Shown here: positions 26,327-37,400 of the stretch, one piece after another
How positions within the stretch are numbered: the first letter of the stretch is position 1
How the letters are laid out: each line of letters starts with the position of its first letter
Assembly: GCA_002163115.1 (NCBI GenBank)
Contig: MAAI01000025.1
Location: 109,768 to 173,767, forward strand
Direction of reading: 5' to 3'
Source: Methylophaga sp. 41_12_T18
GTDB taxonomy: Bacteria > Pseudomonadota > Gammaproteobacteria > Nitrosococcales > Methylophagaceae
Length of the DNA: 64,000 nt
The notes under the pieces: model-generated
Database searches by the model: none
What the model saw: only the letters and a program-made list of their open reading frames with translations
What the model was told of the DNA's origin: nothing
Made by a program: the position numbers and the translations under genes

Positions 26327-27300
26327 GCAGGCATTCCTAAGCTACTTTGGTAAGCAAGCATACCATTATAGGCAATATAAACGACTAATAATGCTGAGCC
26401 AGCTAAGCGTCCAATTTTGCCCTTAAGTGCAAATACATAAAGCATGATAAATAGGACTGCCATAAAGACAAAGTCGCGGTACAGCACGGCTGCTTCAATG
26501 ACGGTTGGTTGAATTAAGCCTGGCATTGCTAACACCGCTAAGATGTTAAACATATTGGAACCTAGAATATTACCGATGGCAATATCATGTTCATTTTTTC
26601 GAGCTGAAATTATTGATGCGGCTAGCTCTGGCAAGCTAGTACCAATGGCCACAATAGTTAACCCGATGATTAGCTCACTCACACCTAATAATGTGGCAAC
26701 ACCTACTGCTCCCCATACTAACGCTTTAGAGCCAATCAGTAGGGCGGATAAACCGATGATGAAGCTGATGATGGATTGTTTGGTGGTCATCTTAGCTTCA
26801 GCATATTCTTGCTCAAACTCTTGTTCCATCGGATCATCTTTGCTGCTGCGAAGGGCTAATAAAGCCATGCCAAATAAGGTTAAGATGAAGCCGGTGAATA
26901 AGATAATGCCGTCAACATGGCCTAAATATTGGTCCCAAAGTAAATATAAAGCTAAGCCCATCACTAGCGCTAGCATAGGGAATTCACGTTTCAGTGTATC
27001 GGAATGAACGACTAACGGTGTGACCAAAATGGTGATACCGAGCACCATACCAGTATTAGCAATATTAGAACCGAGTGCATTACCAATACCTAAGGATGGG
27101 GCGCCATCAAAGGAGGCGAGTGCTGAAACTAGCATTTCCGGTGCTGAGGTACCGAAACCAACGATAGTTAGACCGACAATCAGAGGGGAAATACCGAAGT
27201 TAGTGGCAATATTTGCTGCACCATCAACAAAGCGATCGGCTCCCCAGATTAAAACAGCAAAGCCAGTAACGATAGCAACAATAAAAAGCACAGTAGTCAT
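26323..27300 (-). CDS. yrbG: YrbG-type Ca2+/cation antiporter (CaCA family)
   Basis: The 325-residue inner-membrane protein has two internally homologous halves, each with a CaCA alpha-repeat: GTSAPEMLVSALAS and GTSLPELAASIISA, plus SNIANTG and SNMFNIL. About ten hydrophobic segments are visible. I prefer ATG 27300 over the TTG at 27309; the resulting length equals that of E. coli YrbG. Family members exchange calcium or sodium. It is the first gene of the KDO/Lpt operon and begins just after the mlaA terminator. Confidence 0.92.
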   Translation of the reverse strand: MTTVLFIVAIVTGFAVLIWGADRFVDGAANIATNFGISPLIVGLTIVGFGTSAPEMLVSALASFDGAPSLGIGNALGSNIANTGMVLGITILVTPLVVHSDTLKREFPMLALVMGLALYLLWDQYLGHVDGIILFTGFILTLFGMALLALRSSKDDPMEQEFEQEYAEAKMTTKQSIISFIIGLSALLIGSKALVWGAVGVATLLGVSELIIGLTIVAIGTSLPELAASIISARKNEHDIAIGNILGSNMFNILAVLAMPGLIQPTVIEAAVLYRDFVFMAVLFIMLYVFALKGKIGRLAGSALLVVYIAYNGMLAYQSSLGMPA

Positions 27301-27325
27301 AAATAGCAAATATCAATTCAGTTAA

Positions 27326-27352
27326 ATAAAAAAGCCGGGCTAATGCCCGGCT
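27326..27352 (-). terminator. Intrinsic terminator of mlaA
   Basis: On the minus strand AGCCGGGC-ATTA-GCCCGGCT is an 8-bp GC-rich stem followed by TTTTTTATTT. This ends the mlaA transcript before yrbG starts at 27300. Confidence 0.88.
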
Positions 27353-27396
27353 GTTTATTATATGTTGCTGGGAGCTAGTTGTCCCATTGAGATGTT

Positions 27397-28122
27397 CTAC
27401 TCAGAGAATACATCGAAGTCTTCTTCTGGTGGATTACCATCAAAGACTAAGTTTTGACGCTGTTGCAGGTAAGCATCACGTACATAAGAGTATTCATCCA
27501 GTGCTGCTTCATCGAGTACTTTTTCTGCTTTCAGCAAGTTTGCACGTTTATCAACGATGCGAGTTGCATAAAATGCATTTTGAGTTCCGTTGTCATCAAT
27601 GTAAGTAATTGGATCAGAATAGTAATCACCGACCATACCTACTGTGTCGCGTACTGTTCTAGGACCAAAGAAAGGTAAAACGACATAAGGCCCCGTATCT
27701 ACACCCCAGGCTCCTAATGTTTGACCAAAGTCTTCGTTGTTTTTTTCGTAACCAGCATGACCGGCGACATCAAATAAACCACCGAAGCCTACTGTCGTGT
27801 TTAAGCCGAATCGACCAAAGTCATCCAGTGCTTGACCAAACTTAAATTGCAGTAAGTCATTAATGATTACTGTGATTTCATTTAAGTTACTGAAAATGTT
27901 GCTGATACCCTGGCTTAGCGGATCCGGCATTACCGTATCGTATGCTTTTGCAATAGGCTTCAGTAGCGTGCGATCAGCAGTATCATTAAAGCTGTACATG
28001 GTACGGTTATAACCTTCAAAAGGGTCATTAACACTTGCTGCATCGTTGGTGGTGGCACATCCAGTCGCCAAAAGCACTGAACTTAATAGTCCGGCTTTAA
28101 ATAAGGATTTGAGTGTAGACAT
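27397..28122 (-). CDS. mlaA: MlaA (VacJ) outer-membrane lipoprotein
   Basis: I start at ATG 28122, which gives a lipoprotein signal peptide (MSTLKSLFKAGLLSSVLLAT then GC) with the lipidated Cys at about residue 22. The in-frame extension to 28191 adds no sensible signal. The body has the MlaA hallmarks NDPFEGYNRTMYSFND, FGRFGLNTTVGFGGLFDVA, FGQTLGAWGVDTGPYVVLPF and FGPRTVRD. MlaA removes misplaced phospholipids from the outer leaflet through an OmpC-type porin complex. The gene is alone here, away from mlaFEDCB, and ends in a strong terminator. Confidence 0.95.
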   Translation of the reverse strand: MSTLKSLFKAGLLSSVLLATGCATTNDAASVNDPFEGYNRTMYSFNDTADRTLLKPIAKAYDTVMPDPLSQGISNIFSNLNEITVIINDLLQFKFGQALDDFGRFGLNTTVGFGGLFDVAGHAGYEKNNEDFGQTLGAWGVDTGPYVVLPFFGPRTVRDTVGMVGDYYSDPITYIDDNGTQNAFYATRIVDKRANLLKAEKVLDEAALDEYSYVRDAYLQQRQNLVFDGNPPEEDFDVFSE

Positions 28123-28263
28123 ATACCTATTTGTCCTAAAATTATATTTCAAAGTTATGCCGATAATCTCATGGACACCAATGGTAAGCAAGTTGTCTGT
28201 GGCAAGAATAGTGAACTAATTCCGTTTTAGTCGCTATTTAACAACAGTTAACAATTTTGTATG

Positions 28264-29316
28264 TTATATGCACCAAAAAGTTTGATTGGTGATTGCGCGC
28301 TGGGACTTGTCTATTGTTGTTTGATTGTCATACATCAGAGCTGCAAACGTTTCGGTACAGGCTTGCCAGCTATTTTGTTGAGCATAATTGATTGCTGCGC
28401 GGTTATCCATGGTTAAGGCATCAGTAATGGCTTGTGTTAAGTCGTCATTAAGCTGGCCGGTTAGGCCATGTTGGATGACATCTTTGGGGCCGGTAACCGG
28501 GTAGGCGGCAACGGGAACGCCACAGGCCATAGCTTCGAGCAAGACTAAACCAAAGGTATCTGTTTTGCTGGGAAAGACAAAAACATCTGCAGCCGCCACC
28601 CATGAGGCGAGTTCCTTACCAAACTTGACCCCAGTAAACAGCACATCGGGATAACGTTGTTTTAACAGCTCTAAATCAGGGCCATCTCCAACTACGACTT
28701 TGCTGCCAGGTAAATCTAATGATAAAAAGGCATCAATGTTTTTTTCTATCGCAACACGGCCCATATTTAATAGGATCGGTTTCGGTAAGTTGATCAGTTG
28801 AGGATTGTTTGGGCTAAAAATATCAGTATCGACGCCACGGCCCCAAACACAAACATTGTTGAATTTATTATCTTCTAAACGTTGTTTCTGTGATTGAGTA
28901 GGCACTAAAGTGCGTTCAGATTTGCCATGAAAACGTCTTAACCAGGCATAAGTCCATGACAGCGGAATAGGTAGCCTTAAGCGAATATATTCTGGAAATT
29001 GAGTATGGTAAGAGGTGGTGAACTTGACCTTGTTTTTTAAACACCAGCGCCTAGCTGCCATGCCAATAGGCCCTTCGGTTGCAATATGAATGGCATCTGC
29101 TTGAAGTTTATCTAGCTGTTTAGACACTTTCCGTCCAGGAAAGAGTGCTAAAGGAATAGAAGGGTAACTAGGACAGGGCAAGGTACGATGGCCTTCCGGC
29201 GTCATCATGGTGACTTGATGGCCAAGCTTGATTAAATTATCTCTGGTCTGTTTTAAAGTACGCACCACACCATTAACTTGTGGCTGCCAGGCATCACTAA
29301 CAATGACTATTTTCAT
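28264..29316 (-). CDS. GT4-type glycosyltransferase
   Basis: The 350-residue GT-B enzyme begins MKIVIVSDAWQPQVNGVVRT, with FTTSYHTQFPEYI in the acceptor half. The donor half contains LLNMGRVAIEKNID, VVGDGPDLELL, FVFPSKTDTFGLVLLEAMACG and VAAYPVTGPKDVI. Close relatives use UDP-sugars or GDP-mannose on lipid acceptors, for example diacylglycerol. The ATG touches the stop of the LpxH-like phosphoesterase gene upstream, so the two are an operon with a glycolipid or envelope role, by inference. The acceptor is unknown. Confidence 0.9.
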   Translation of the reverse strand: MKIVIVSDAWQPQVNGVVRTLKQTRDNLIKLGHQVTMMTPEGHRTLPCPSYPSIPLALFPGRKVSKQLDKLQADAIHIATEGPIGMAARRWCLKNKVKFTTSYHTQFPEYIRLRLPIPLSWTYAWLRRFHGKSERTLVPTQSQKQRLEDNKFNNVCVWGRGVDTDIFSPNNPQLINLPKPILLNMGRVAIEKNIDAFLSLDLPGSKVVVGDGPDLELLKQRYPDVLFTGVKFGKELASWVAAADVFVFPSKTDTFGLVLLEAMACGVPVAAYPVTGPKDVIQHGLTGQLNDDLTQAITDALTMDNRAAINYAQQNSWQACTETFAALMYDNQTTIDKSQRAITNQTFWCI

Positions 29317-30120
29317 TTAGGCCGCCTGCGCTAGCACTGATGGCGATACGGTATTGTGTGCTTCATCAGTCCATTTTAGTATTTCCATCTTGCCATCAGG
29401 ATGTTCGACTAATGCGGTACAGCTTTCCACCCAATCGCCACAGTTGTAGTATTCAATGTTATTGATGGTGGTCATTTCAGCACGGTGAATATGACCACAG
29501 ACCACACCATCAACGTCTAAGTTAGCCGCTTCATTAGCAACGGCTTCTTCGAAGTTACTTATGTATTGAACGGCATTTTTTACTTTATGTTTTAAAAATG
29601 CTGCTAGTGACCAGTAAGAGAAACCCAGCTTACGCCTTACGAAATTAACCCAGCGGTTAGTTCGTAATAAGTAATCGTATAAACGGCTGCCTACTTTGGC
29701 TAAAGCAGGTGATATTTTTACGATGCTATCAAACTTATCACCATGCAAAATTAATAGTTTGCGGCCATCTGCGGTGGTATGCATGGCTTCATTTTGAATT
29801 TCAACATTGCCAAAGACCGCACCGTCAAAATCACGCAATACTTCGTCATGGTTGCCAGGAATATAAATTACTTTGGTATCGTGTTTGGCTTTACCAAGAA
29901 TGGTACGAATAACGTTGTTATGTGCTTGTGGCCAAAACATGCGTTTTTTCATTTCCCATACGTCGACAATATCGCCAACTAGGTAAAGGTAATCGCACTC
30001 GACTTGTTGCAGAAAGTTAAGTAAGTAATCTGCGCTGCAGCCACGAAAACCTAAATGAATATCTGAAATCCAGACGCTACGGACTTTCATTGGCTTGTTT
30101 AGATTAAGTTCAGTTTGCAT
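29317..30120 (-). CDS. LpxH-like calcineurin-family phosphoesterase
   Basis: The 267-residue protein carries the metallophosphoesterase blocks SDIHLG, GDIVDVWE, GNHD, HGD and CGHIH in order. Within the family it resembles the UDP-2,3-diacylglucosamine pyrophosphatase group (LpxH/LpxH2-like), with a characteristic insert (KVGSRLYDYLLRTNRWVNFV). The start ATG 30120 follows AGAGGTG at good spacing; the longer frame to 30177 is unnecessary. It is cotranscribed with the glycosyltransferase that follows without a gap. Whether it is the main lipid A enzyme or a paralogue cannot be told here. Confidence 0.85.
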   Translation of the reverse strand: MQTELNLNKPMKVRSVWISDIHLGFRGCSADYLLNFLQQVECDYLYLVGDIVDVWEMKKRMFWPQAHNNVIRTILGKAKHDTKVIYIPGNHDEVLRDFDGAVFGNVEIQNEAMHTTADGRKLLILHGDKFDSIVKISPALAKVGSRLYDYLLRTNRWVNFVRRKLGFSYWSLAAFLKHKVKNAVQYISNFEEAVANEAANLDVDGVVCGHIHRAEMTTINNIEYYNCGDWVESCTALVEHPDGKMEILKWTDEAHNTVSPSVLAQAA

Positions 30121-30266
30121 AAAACACCTCTTGCTTAGTATCTTGAGCGCACAGTAACGAATAACTATTGCAAACAAATGAAGTTTTTATTGCAGTAATA
30201 TGACGATTTAACCTGTCTATGTTCCTTAACGTATAATCAACCTAACTTTTTAATAGTGTGACGATA

Positions 30267-32306
30267 ATGACAAATCCTTTATTACAAGCCCGTACCTTGC
30301 CTGCGTTTTCAGATATCAAACCAGAACACGTAGAACCTGCTTTAGATAATGCATTAGAGCAGGCGAAAATCTTTGTCGATGACCTATTAATAAAGATTAA
30401 ACAGCCCACCTGGCAGAATTTAGCGGTACCAATGGAAGAGCTGGACGCGAGTATTGACCAAGTTTGGTCGCCAGTGAGCCACTTAAATTCAGTGATGAAC
30501 TCTGATGAGTTACGCGTCGCCTACAATGCTTGTTTGCCGAAGCTGAGTGAGTTTGGAACTGAACTAGGGCAGAATGAAGACTTATATAAAGCGTATAAAA
30601 CCTTGGCCAATAGCACTGCTTATGATGAGTTAGATGGTGCTCAGAAAAAGGTCATTGATAATGCCTTACGCGATTTTCGTTTATCAGGCGTTGAATTGTC
30701 ACAAGATGACCGTGATCGCTTTAAAAAGATTTCACAGTCGCTAACAGAGCGTACTGCTAAGTTTGAAGAGAACTTATTAGATGCAACGCATGCTTGGAAA
30801 AAGCATATTACTGACGAGACATTATTAGCAGGTTTGCCTGAATCTACTAAGGCGATGGCTGAACAGTTTGCAAAGCGTGATGAATTAGAAGGTTGGTTGT
30901 TTACCTTAGATTTCCCACTCTATATGCCGGTAATGTCTTATGCCGATAATCGTGAATTCCGTGAAGAAATGTATACCGCATTTGCCACCAAGGCGTCAGA
31001 TCAAGGTCCGAATGCGGGTGAGTGGGACAATACTCAGATCATGGCCGACATATTAAAGTTACGTCATGAATTAGCTGAATTGATTGGTTTTGAAAACCAT
31101 GCTGAGCGCTCATTAGCCACCAAGATGGCCCAGTCACCAGAACAAGTTCTCGACTTTTTAACTGATTTAGCTGCACGTTCACGACCAATCGCCGAAAAAG
31201 AGTTCGAAGAATTAAAATCTTATTCTCAAGAAACGGCAGGGATGACTGAGTTAGAGGCATGGGATGTTACTTATTTTGCTGAAAAACTACGTCAACAGCG
31301 TTATTCAATCTCACAAGAAGAGCTTAAGCCTTATTTCCCTGAAGATAAGGTTGTTGCCGGCTTGTTTGCTGTCGTAAATCGACTCTATGGTTTAGATATT
31401 AAAGAACGTACCGATATTGATGTTTGGCATAAAGATGTACGCTTCTTTGATATTTTTGATGATGAAGGCGAGTTACGCGGCCAGTTCTACCTAGATTTAT
31501 ATGCTCGAAACCATAAGCGTGGCGGTGCCTGGATGGATGAATGTGCAGTGCGTCGTCAAACCAAATCCGGTATTCAAACGCCAGTGGCATTCTTAACCTG
31601 TAACTTCTCTGAGCCGGTAGGTGATAAACCTGCTTTATTTACCCATGATGAAGTCACTACTTTGTTCCATGAGTTTGGTCATGGCTTACACCATATGTTG
31701 ACTAAGATTCACTATGCAGGAGTGTCAGGCATTAATGGTGTGCCATGGGATGCGGTCGAATTGCCGAGCCAATTTATGGAAAACTGGGCCTGGGAGCGTG
31801 AAGCTTTAGACTTGATTTCTGGTCACTATGAAACTGGTGAAGTATTGCCACAAGACTTGTTCGATAAAATGATTGCTGCACGGAACTTCCAATCTGCAAT
31901 GGTGATGGTGCGTCAGTTGGAGTTTTCATTATTTGATTTCCGTCTGCATTTAGAATTTGATCCAACACAAGATAAGCAAGTTGAAAAAATCTTAGCGGAA
32001 GTGCGTGACCAAGTCGCGGTGGTTAAGCCGCCAACATTTAATCGTTTTGCTCATAGCTTTTCCCATATTTTTGCTGGTGGTTACGCCGCAGGCTATTACA
32101 GCTATAAATGGGCGGAAGTATTATCAGCAGATGCATTTTCTAAGTTTGAAGAAAAAGGCATCTTCGATCGCAATACAGGTTTAGAGTTCTTGCAATCAAT
32201 TTTAGAGCAGGGCGGTTCACGTGAGCCAATGGATTTATTTATTGAATTTCGTGGCCGTAAACCTGAAATTGATGCATTGCTTCGCCATACGGGTATCGCA
32301 GCCTAA
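30267..32306 (+). CDS. prlC: Oligopeptidase A (M3 family)
   Basis: The 679-residue protein begins NPLLQARTLPAFSDIKPEHV and has the zinc motif HEFGH (about residue 470) with the downstream Glu in WDAVELPSQFMENW. The C-terminal GGYAAGYYSYKWAEVLSADA is a strong M3 signature. It degrades short peptides, including cleaved signal peptides, in the cytoplasm. I chose ATG 30267 over an in-frame GTG at 30258 because family members start there. ubiD follows 15 bp later. Confidence 0.97.
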   Translation: MTNPLLQARTLPAFSDIKPEHVEPALDNALEQAKIFVDDLLIKIKQPTWQNLAVPMEELDASIDQVWSPVSHLNSVMNSDELRVAYNACLPKLSEFGTELGQNEDLYKAYKTLANSTAYDELDGAQKKVIDNALRDFRLSGVELSQDDRDRFKKISQSLTERTAKFEENLLDATHAWKKHITDETLLAGLPESTKAMAEQFAKRDELEGWLFTLDFPLYMPVMSYADNREFREEMYTAFATKASDQGPNAGEWDNTQIMADILKLRHELAELIGFENHAERSLATKMAQSPEQVLDFLTDLAARSRPIAEKEFEELKSYSQETAGMTELEAWDVTYFAEKLRQQRYSISQEELKPYFPEDKVVAGLFAVVNRLYGLDIKERTDIDVWHKDVRFFDIFDDEGELRGQFYLDLYARNHKRGGAWMDECAVRRQTKSGIQTPVAFLTCNFSEPVGDKPALFTHDEVTTLFHEFGHGLHHMLTKIHYAGVSGINGVPWDAVELPSQFMENWAWEREALDLISGHYETGEVLPQDLFDKMIAARNFQSAMVMVRQLEFSLFDFRLHLEFDPTQDKQVEKILAEVRDQVAVVKPPTFNRFAHSFSHIFAGGYAAGYYSYKWAEVLSADAFSKFEEKGIFDRNTGLEFLQSILEQGGSREPMDLFIEFRGRKPEIDALLRHTGIAA

Positions 32307-32321
32307 GCAAGGACTCACTAC

Positions 32322-33800
32322 GTGAAATATACTGATTTAAGAGACTTCATGGCTCACTTAGAAGAAAAAGGTGAGTTAAAGCGCATTAGTGCGGAAGTTG
32401 ATCCAGTACTGGAAATGACCGAAATAAGTGATCGCGTCTTGCGTGCTGGTGGCCCCGCCTTATTATTCGAAAATGCCAAAGGTTATGACATTCCGGTATT
32501 GGCCAATTTATTTGGTACACCGGATCGGGTAGCGATGGGCATGGGCGAAGAGACGGTAGATGCTTTGCGTGATGTGGGTGAGTTATTAGCTTTTTTGAAA
32601 GAGCCTGAGCCACCGAAGAGCATGAAAGATGCGTGGCAGAAAATGCCCATCTTTAAACAAGTATTAAATATGGCCCCCAAAGTGGTGAAGTCAGCCGCCT
32701 GCCAGCAACAAATCATTGAAGGCGATGATGTTGATTTAAGCCAATACCCGATTCAATTATGTTGGCCAGAAGATGCTGCACCGTTAATTACCTGGGGTTT
32801 AGTGGTCACTAGAGGGCCACATAAAGAACGCCAAAACATGGGTATCTATCGCCAACAAGTGATCGGTAAAAATCGCGTCATTATGCGTTGGTTATCTCAC
32901 CGAGGCGGCGCTCTAGACTTTAAAGAATGGCAGAAAGAACATCCGGGAGAACCTTTCCCTGTAACGGTGGTTTTAGGTTGTGATCCGGCAACGATTCTTG
33001 CTGCAGTGACACCTATTCCAGATACCTTGTCAGAATATGCGTTTGCGGGTTTATTACGTGGGTCTAAAACCGAATTAGTGAAATGCAAAGGCAATGATCT
33101 GCAAGTACCGGCCAGTGCTGAAATTGTGCTGGAAGGTGTGATCTACCCTGATGATATAGCTGATGAAGGCCCGTATGGTGATCACACCGGTTATTACAAT
33201 GAGATTGACCAGTTCCCGGTGTTTACTATTGAACGCATCACCCAGCGAAAAAAACCGATATATCACAGCACCTATACCGGTCGGCCACCCGATGAGCCTG
33301 CTATTTTAGGTGTGGCCTTAAACGAAGTTTTTGTACCGATTCTGAAAAAACAATTTCCAGAAATTGTTGATTTTTATCTGCCACCTGAAGGTTGTTCATA
33401 CCGAATGGCTGTTGTGAGCATGAAGAAGCAATATCCAGGTCATGCCAAACGGGTGATGATGGGCGTATGGTCATTTTTACGCCAGTTCATGTATACCAAA
33501 TTTGTCATCGTAGTTGATGATGATGTGAATACGCGTGATTGGAATGATGTGATTTGGGCTATTACCACGCGTATGGATCCTGCTCGAGATACGACAATCA
33601 TTGAAAACACCCCAATTGATTACCTTGATTTTGCATCACCGGTTTCAGGTTTAGGTTCAAAAATGGGTATGGATGCGACCAATAAATTGCCAGGTGAAAC
33701 TGATCGTGAATGGGGCAGACCAATTGAACGTGACTCTGCTGTTGTAGCAAGGATTGATGAGATCTGGGCATCGTTAGGCATTGATGAAGAAAAGGCTTAA
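32322..33800 (+). CDS. ubiD: 3-octaprenyl-4-hydroxybenzoate carboxy-lyase UbiD
   Basis: The 492-residue enzyme starts at GTG 32322 (AAGGAC upstream). It contains [44 protein letters not shown] with the catalytic Glu region, and [20 protein letters not shown]. It decarboxylates the ubiquinone precursor using prenylated FMN made by UbiX. UbiX is not in this window. It is in the same transcript as prlC. Confidence 0.97.
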   Translation: MKYTDLRDFMAHLEEKGELKRISAEVDPVLEMTEISDRVLRAGGPALLFENAKGYDIPVLANLFGTPDRVAMGMGEETVDALRDVGELLAFLKEPEPPKSMKDAWQKMPIFKQVLNMAPKVVKSAACQQQIIEGDDVDLSQYPIQLCWPEDAAPLITWGLVVTRGPHKERQNMGIYRQQVIGKNRVIMRWLSHRGGALDFKEWQKEHPGEPFPVTVVLGCDPATILAAVTPIPDTLSEYAFAGLLRGSKTELVKCKGNDLQVPASAEIVLEGVIYPDDIADEGPYGDHTGYYNEIDQFPVFTIERITQRKKPIYHSTYTGRPPDEPAILGVALNEVFVPILKKQFPEIVDFYLPPEGCSYRMAVVSMKKQYPGHAKRVMMGVWSFLRQFMYTKFVIVVDDDVNTRDWNDVIWAITTRMDPARDTTIIENTPIDYLDFASPVSGLGSKMGMDATNKLPGETDREWGRPIERDSAVVARIDEIWASLGIDEEKA

Positions 33801-33804
33801 TTTT

Positions 33805-34255
33805 TTAATAGAAGTGCCTATCTTCAATTAGTTGTTGCCAAGCTGTTTGCCAGCAACAATGATGAGATTGATTGGCTATAACAAAGACCTTAGCTAGTTT
33901 TGGCGAATCATATCCAGCGACAAAGTCTTGCACTAAACTGGCTGGAATAGTTTGGTCATTTACCCCAATAAAATGAATTTGTGGGATTGCTTGTAATTGT
34001 TGTTGATAATCGACAGGATTTAATGAGCCTATTAGTGGACTTACTCGATGTAATTGAGTCCAAGCCTGATGATCTAAATTAGCTGCTACGGTAATCAAGG
34101 CAGCTCCTCCAGAGTAACCGACCAATACAATGTGCTTAGCGCCAAACGCTACCTTGATTTGTGTAAGTGCTTGCTCAATCTAACCTTATATTAGCAGCAG
34201 TATGACCACAGCCAACTAAAGTCCATAACATTACAAATAGGCAAAAATTTTTCAT
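33805..34255 (-). pseudogene. Broken alpha/beta-hydrolase lipoprotein gene
   Basis: A lipoprotein start at ATG 34255 encodes MKNFCLFVMLWTLVGC and stops after 26 residues at TGA 34175-34177. In another frame, directly after, comes IEQALTQIKVAFGAKHIVLV and the nucleophile elbow GYSGGA, continuing for about 125 residues to the catalytic-His end (NQSHHCCW) at 33805. The segment that should link signal peptide and elbow (usually 80-100 residues) is missing. This is an internally deleted, frame-disrupted gene. The remaining 106-residue open frame from 34125 lacks its own start context, so I do not count it as a gene. Confidence 0.75.
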
Positions 34256-34475
34256 CAGTATTTTGATCAAATAGGGCTTATAAAATGATGAGTATAAATT
34301 GAAAAATAAGTGACTGACATTTTACTGACGGTAAAAAAATAATTTTCTCTGTAAATAATTTTTAAATGCATTAATTACAATAACTTATATTGATGTGTTA
34401 GTGTATGGCGTAAAGCTTGCTTCGGTGCCCCTATTCTTATTTAGTAATAGTCTTTACCAAGGTCAATATTTGTTC

Positions 34476-37400
34476 ATGAGATTAAGTTTTTCGTCTGCTC
34501 ATTATACTTTTCATAAAATAACGCTATTAACATCGAGCATAAGGCACGCTTTGCTTGTTTCTTCTGCAATATTGTTATCCATGGATACCGCTTTTGCCAA
34601 TATCGTAATAGATGATGATGCTACTGAAGGCGCAACGACGACAATTATTGCACCAAATAATCATATTCAAGCTGTCGATTTTAGCGATAATTCTGGAGCG
34701 GCGATTCGCATCAACGATAGCAATGGCGCCAACGGTTTATTAACAATCAATGGTGGCGTTACTGTTTCATCAAGTGATCTTGAAGCTGTGGTTGTAGGCG
34801 GCGGTGGCACTGCGAGTGTAAGTATCACCAATGCTGGTACGCTTTCATCGGTTTTAAATGGTTTACTAGTACAGGATGGTGCCGAGTTAACAGCTTTCGA
34901 TAATACCGGTGGAATTATTGAAGCTACTGGCACTGGTGCTGGTTTATATCTTCAAGAAGATCAAGATAATGCCATAACCAATGCAGGTATCATCCGTAAC
35001 ACCGCAAATGGCGACGGCCTAAAGTTAGACTCGGAAGCACAAACTCAAGACTTTACCAACACAGGCACGATATCTTCTAATTCAGGTATAGCAATTAATG
35101 CTGATACTGCGATGGCTGGTGCGACCAATGGTTTTGTCAATACTGGCACTATAAGTGGTGGTGGAGCGGCGATTGATGCAGAAGCTGCATTTACCTTAAC
35201 GAATAGCGGAACAGTCACCGGTAATATTGAGCACGCAACGAGTGGTGCATTAATCATTAGCCAAACAGCCGGAGCAATCACTGGCAATATCACATCTACT
35301 GCAGATGCTGCACATAGTCTTAATCTCACAGGTGGTAGCATCACTGGGAACATAACCCTCAATGGCACAACTGCAAATACATTTGTTTTAGATGGGGCCA
35401 CGATCAATGGCAACGTTGATTTAGGCGACGGTGCTGCTAATTCAGTGACATTAACAACCGGCTCGTTACTAGGCTCGTTGGATATTGGTACTGGTACAAC
35501 AGCGGTATCGATCAATACGGGAGTTGGTGATGCGATAACGGTCACGACATTTGATACTCTCACTTCTACTGTAAGCATGTCGGGTGCAGGCACATTTAAT
35601 TCGACGACATTTAGTGTCAATGGCACGCTTAATCAGAGCGCTGGGACTTTAAGTACAGCAGATTTTAATATTGGTGATAATGATACGGTTACCCAAACAG
35701 GCACCGGTGTCATAAATTCAACCACGACAAGATTAGGTTCGGGAGCCACTTTGACCTTAAAAAATCAAGGTAGCGGACAGATACAAGGTGGTGCTGATGA
35801 TCGAGGTAATGTGATTTTTTCTGGTAATTACAATACTGATGCAGCGCTAGGTATCTCAACGAATACTTTAGCTTCTGTAACCGTTAATACTGGTCAAGTT
35901 TTAACTTTAGACCAAAATGCAGATGTACTAACTTTTAATAACAATGGCACCGTTAATCAGAGTGCTGGTACAGCAAACATTACCACCTTAAACATAGGTG
36001 ATAACGATACCTACACTCAAACGGGCAGTGGTGTATTAAATACCACGACCACCAAGATTGGCAGTGGTGCAACGTTAACGTTGAATAATCAAGGTACCGG
36101 CCTTATTCAAGGCACCGCAGATAATCAAGGTGCTCTAGTCTTTAGTGGTAATTACAATACTGATGCAGCTCTAGGCACGGTGGCAAATACCCTTGCTTCG
36201 GTTACTGTCAATGGCGGAAGCACTTTAACGTTAGATCAAAACAGTGATGTTACGACCTTTACTAATAATGGCACTGTAAATCAAACTGCCGGCACATTAG
36301 CTGCGACGACTTTAAATATCGGCGCGAGTGATACGCTCACTCAAACAGGAACAGGTGTAATTAACAGCACTACGACGAATATAGGTGCTGGTGGTAGCTT
36401 AACTTTATTAAACCAAGGTACCGGCCTTATTCAAGGTACCGCAGATAATCAAGGTGCTTTGGTATTTAGTGGCAACTATAATACGGACGCAGCATTAGGT
36501 ACGGCGGCGAATACCTTAGCTTCAGTTACCGTAAATACCGGTCAAACTCTAACTTTAGATCAAAATGCTGACGTTACCACATTCAACAACAATGGCACCG
36601 TGAATCAAAGTGCTGGCACGGCTAATATCAGTACTTTAAATATTGCTGCGGGCGAAACGATTACCCAAACCGGTACTGGTATATTAAATACCACGACCAC
36701 CAAGATTGGCAGTGGTGCAACGTTAACGTTGAATAATCAAGGTACCGGCCTTATTCAAGGAACAGCTGATAACCAAGGTGCTGTAGTCTTTAGTGGTAGT
36801 TACAACACTGATGCAGCTCTAGGCACGGTGGCAAATACCCTCGCTTCGGTTACTGTCAATGGCGGAAGCACTTTAACGTTAGATCAAAATAGTGATGTTA
36901 CGACCTTTACTAATAATGGCACTGTTAATCAAACTGCCGGCACATTAGCTGCGACGACTTTAAATATCGGCGCGAGTGATACGCTCACTCAAACAGGAAC
37001 AGGTGTAATTAACAGCACTACGACGAATATTGGCAACGGTGCAACGTTAACGTTGAATAACCAAGGCACAGGTCTTATTCAAGGCACTGCAGATAATCAA
37101 GGTGCTCTAGTCTTTAGTGGTAATTACAACACTGATGCAGCATTAGGTACGGCGGCGAATACCTTAGCTTCGGTTACCGTAAATGACGGTCAAACTCTAA
37201 CCTTAGATCAAAATGCTGACGTTACCACATTTAATAACAATGGCACCGTCAATCAGAGTGCTGGCACAGCAAACATGACCACCTTAAATATTGATGCCGG
37301 TGATACCTTTACTCAATCGGGAACAGGTGCCGTAAACGCAACTAATATCAACCTTGGTAATGCTTCGACTTTAATCGTTAATAATCAAGGTACCGGTGCT

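Noticed and set aside
33805..34125. Complete 106-residue hydrolase gene
   Set aside because: It starts inside the nucleophile elbow region and lacks the first half of the fold; treated as part of a pseudogene.
35045..35626. Long open frames on the minus strand inside the autotransporter gene (also 34667-34933 and 37799-38185)
   Set aside because: They arise from the low-complexity Thr/Asn/Gly codon pattern of the passenger; products are Val/Pro/Ala-rich with no motif or ribosome-binding site.
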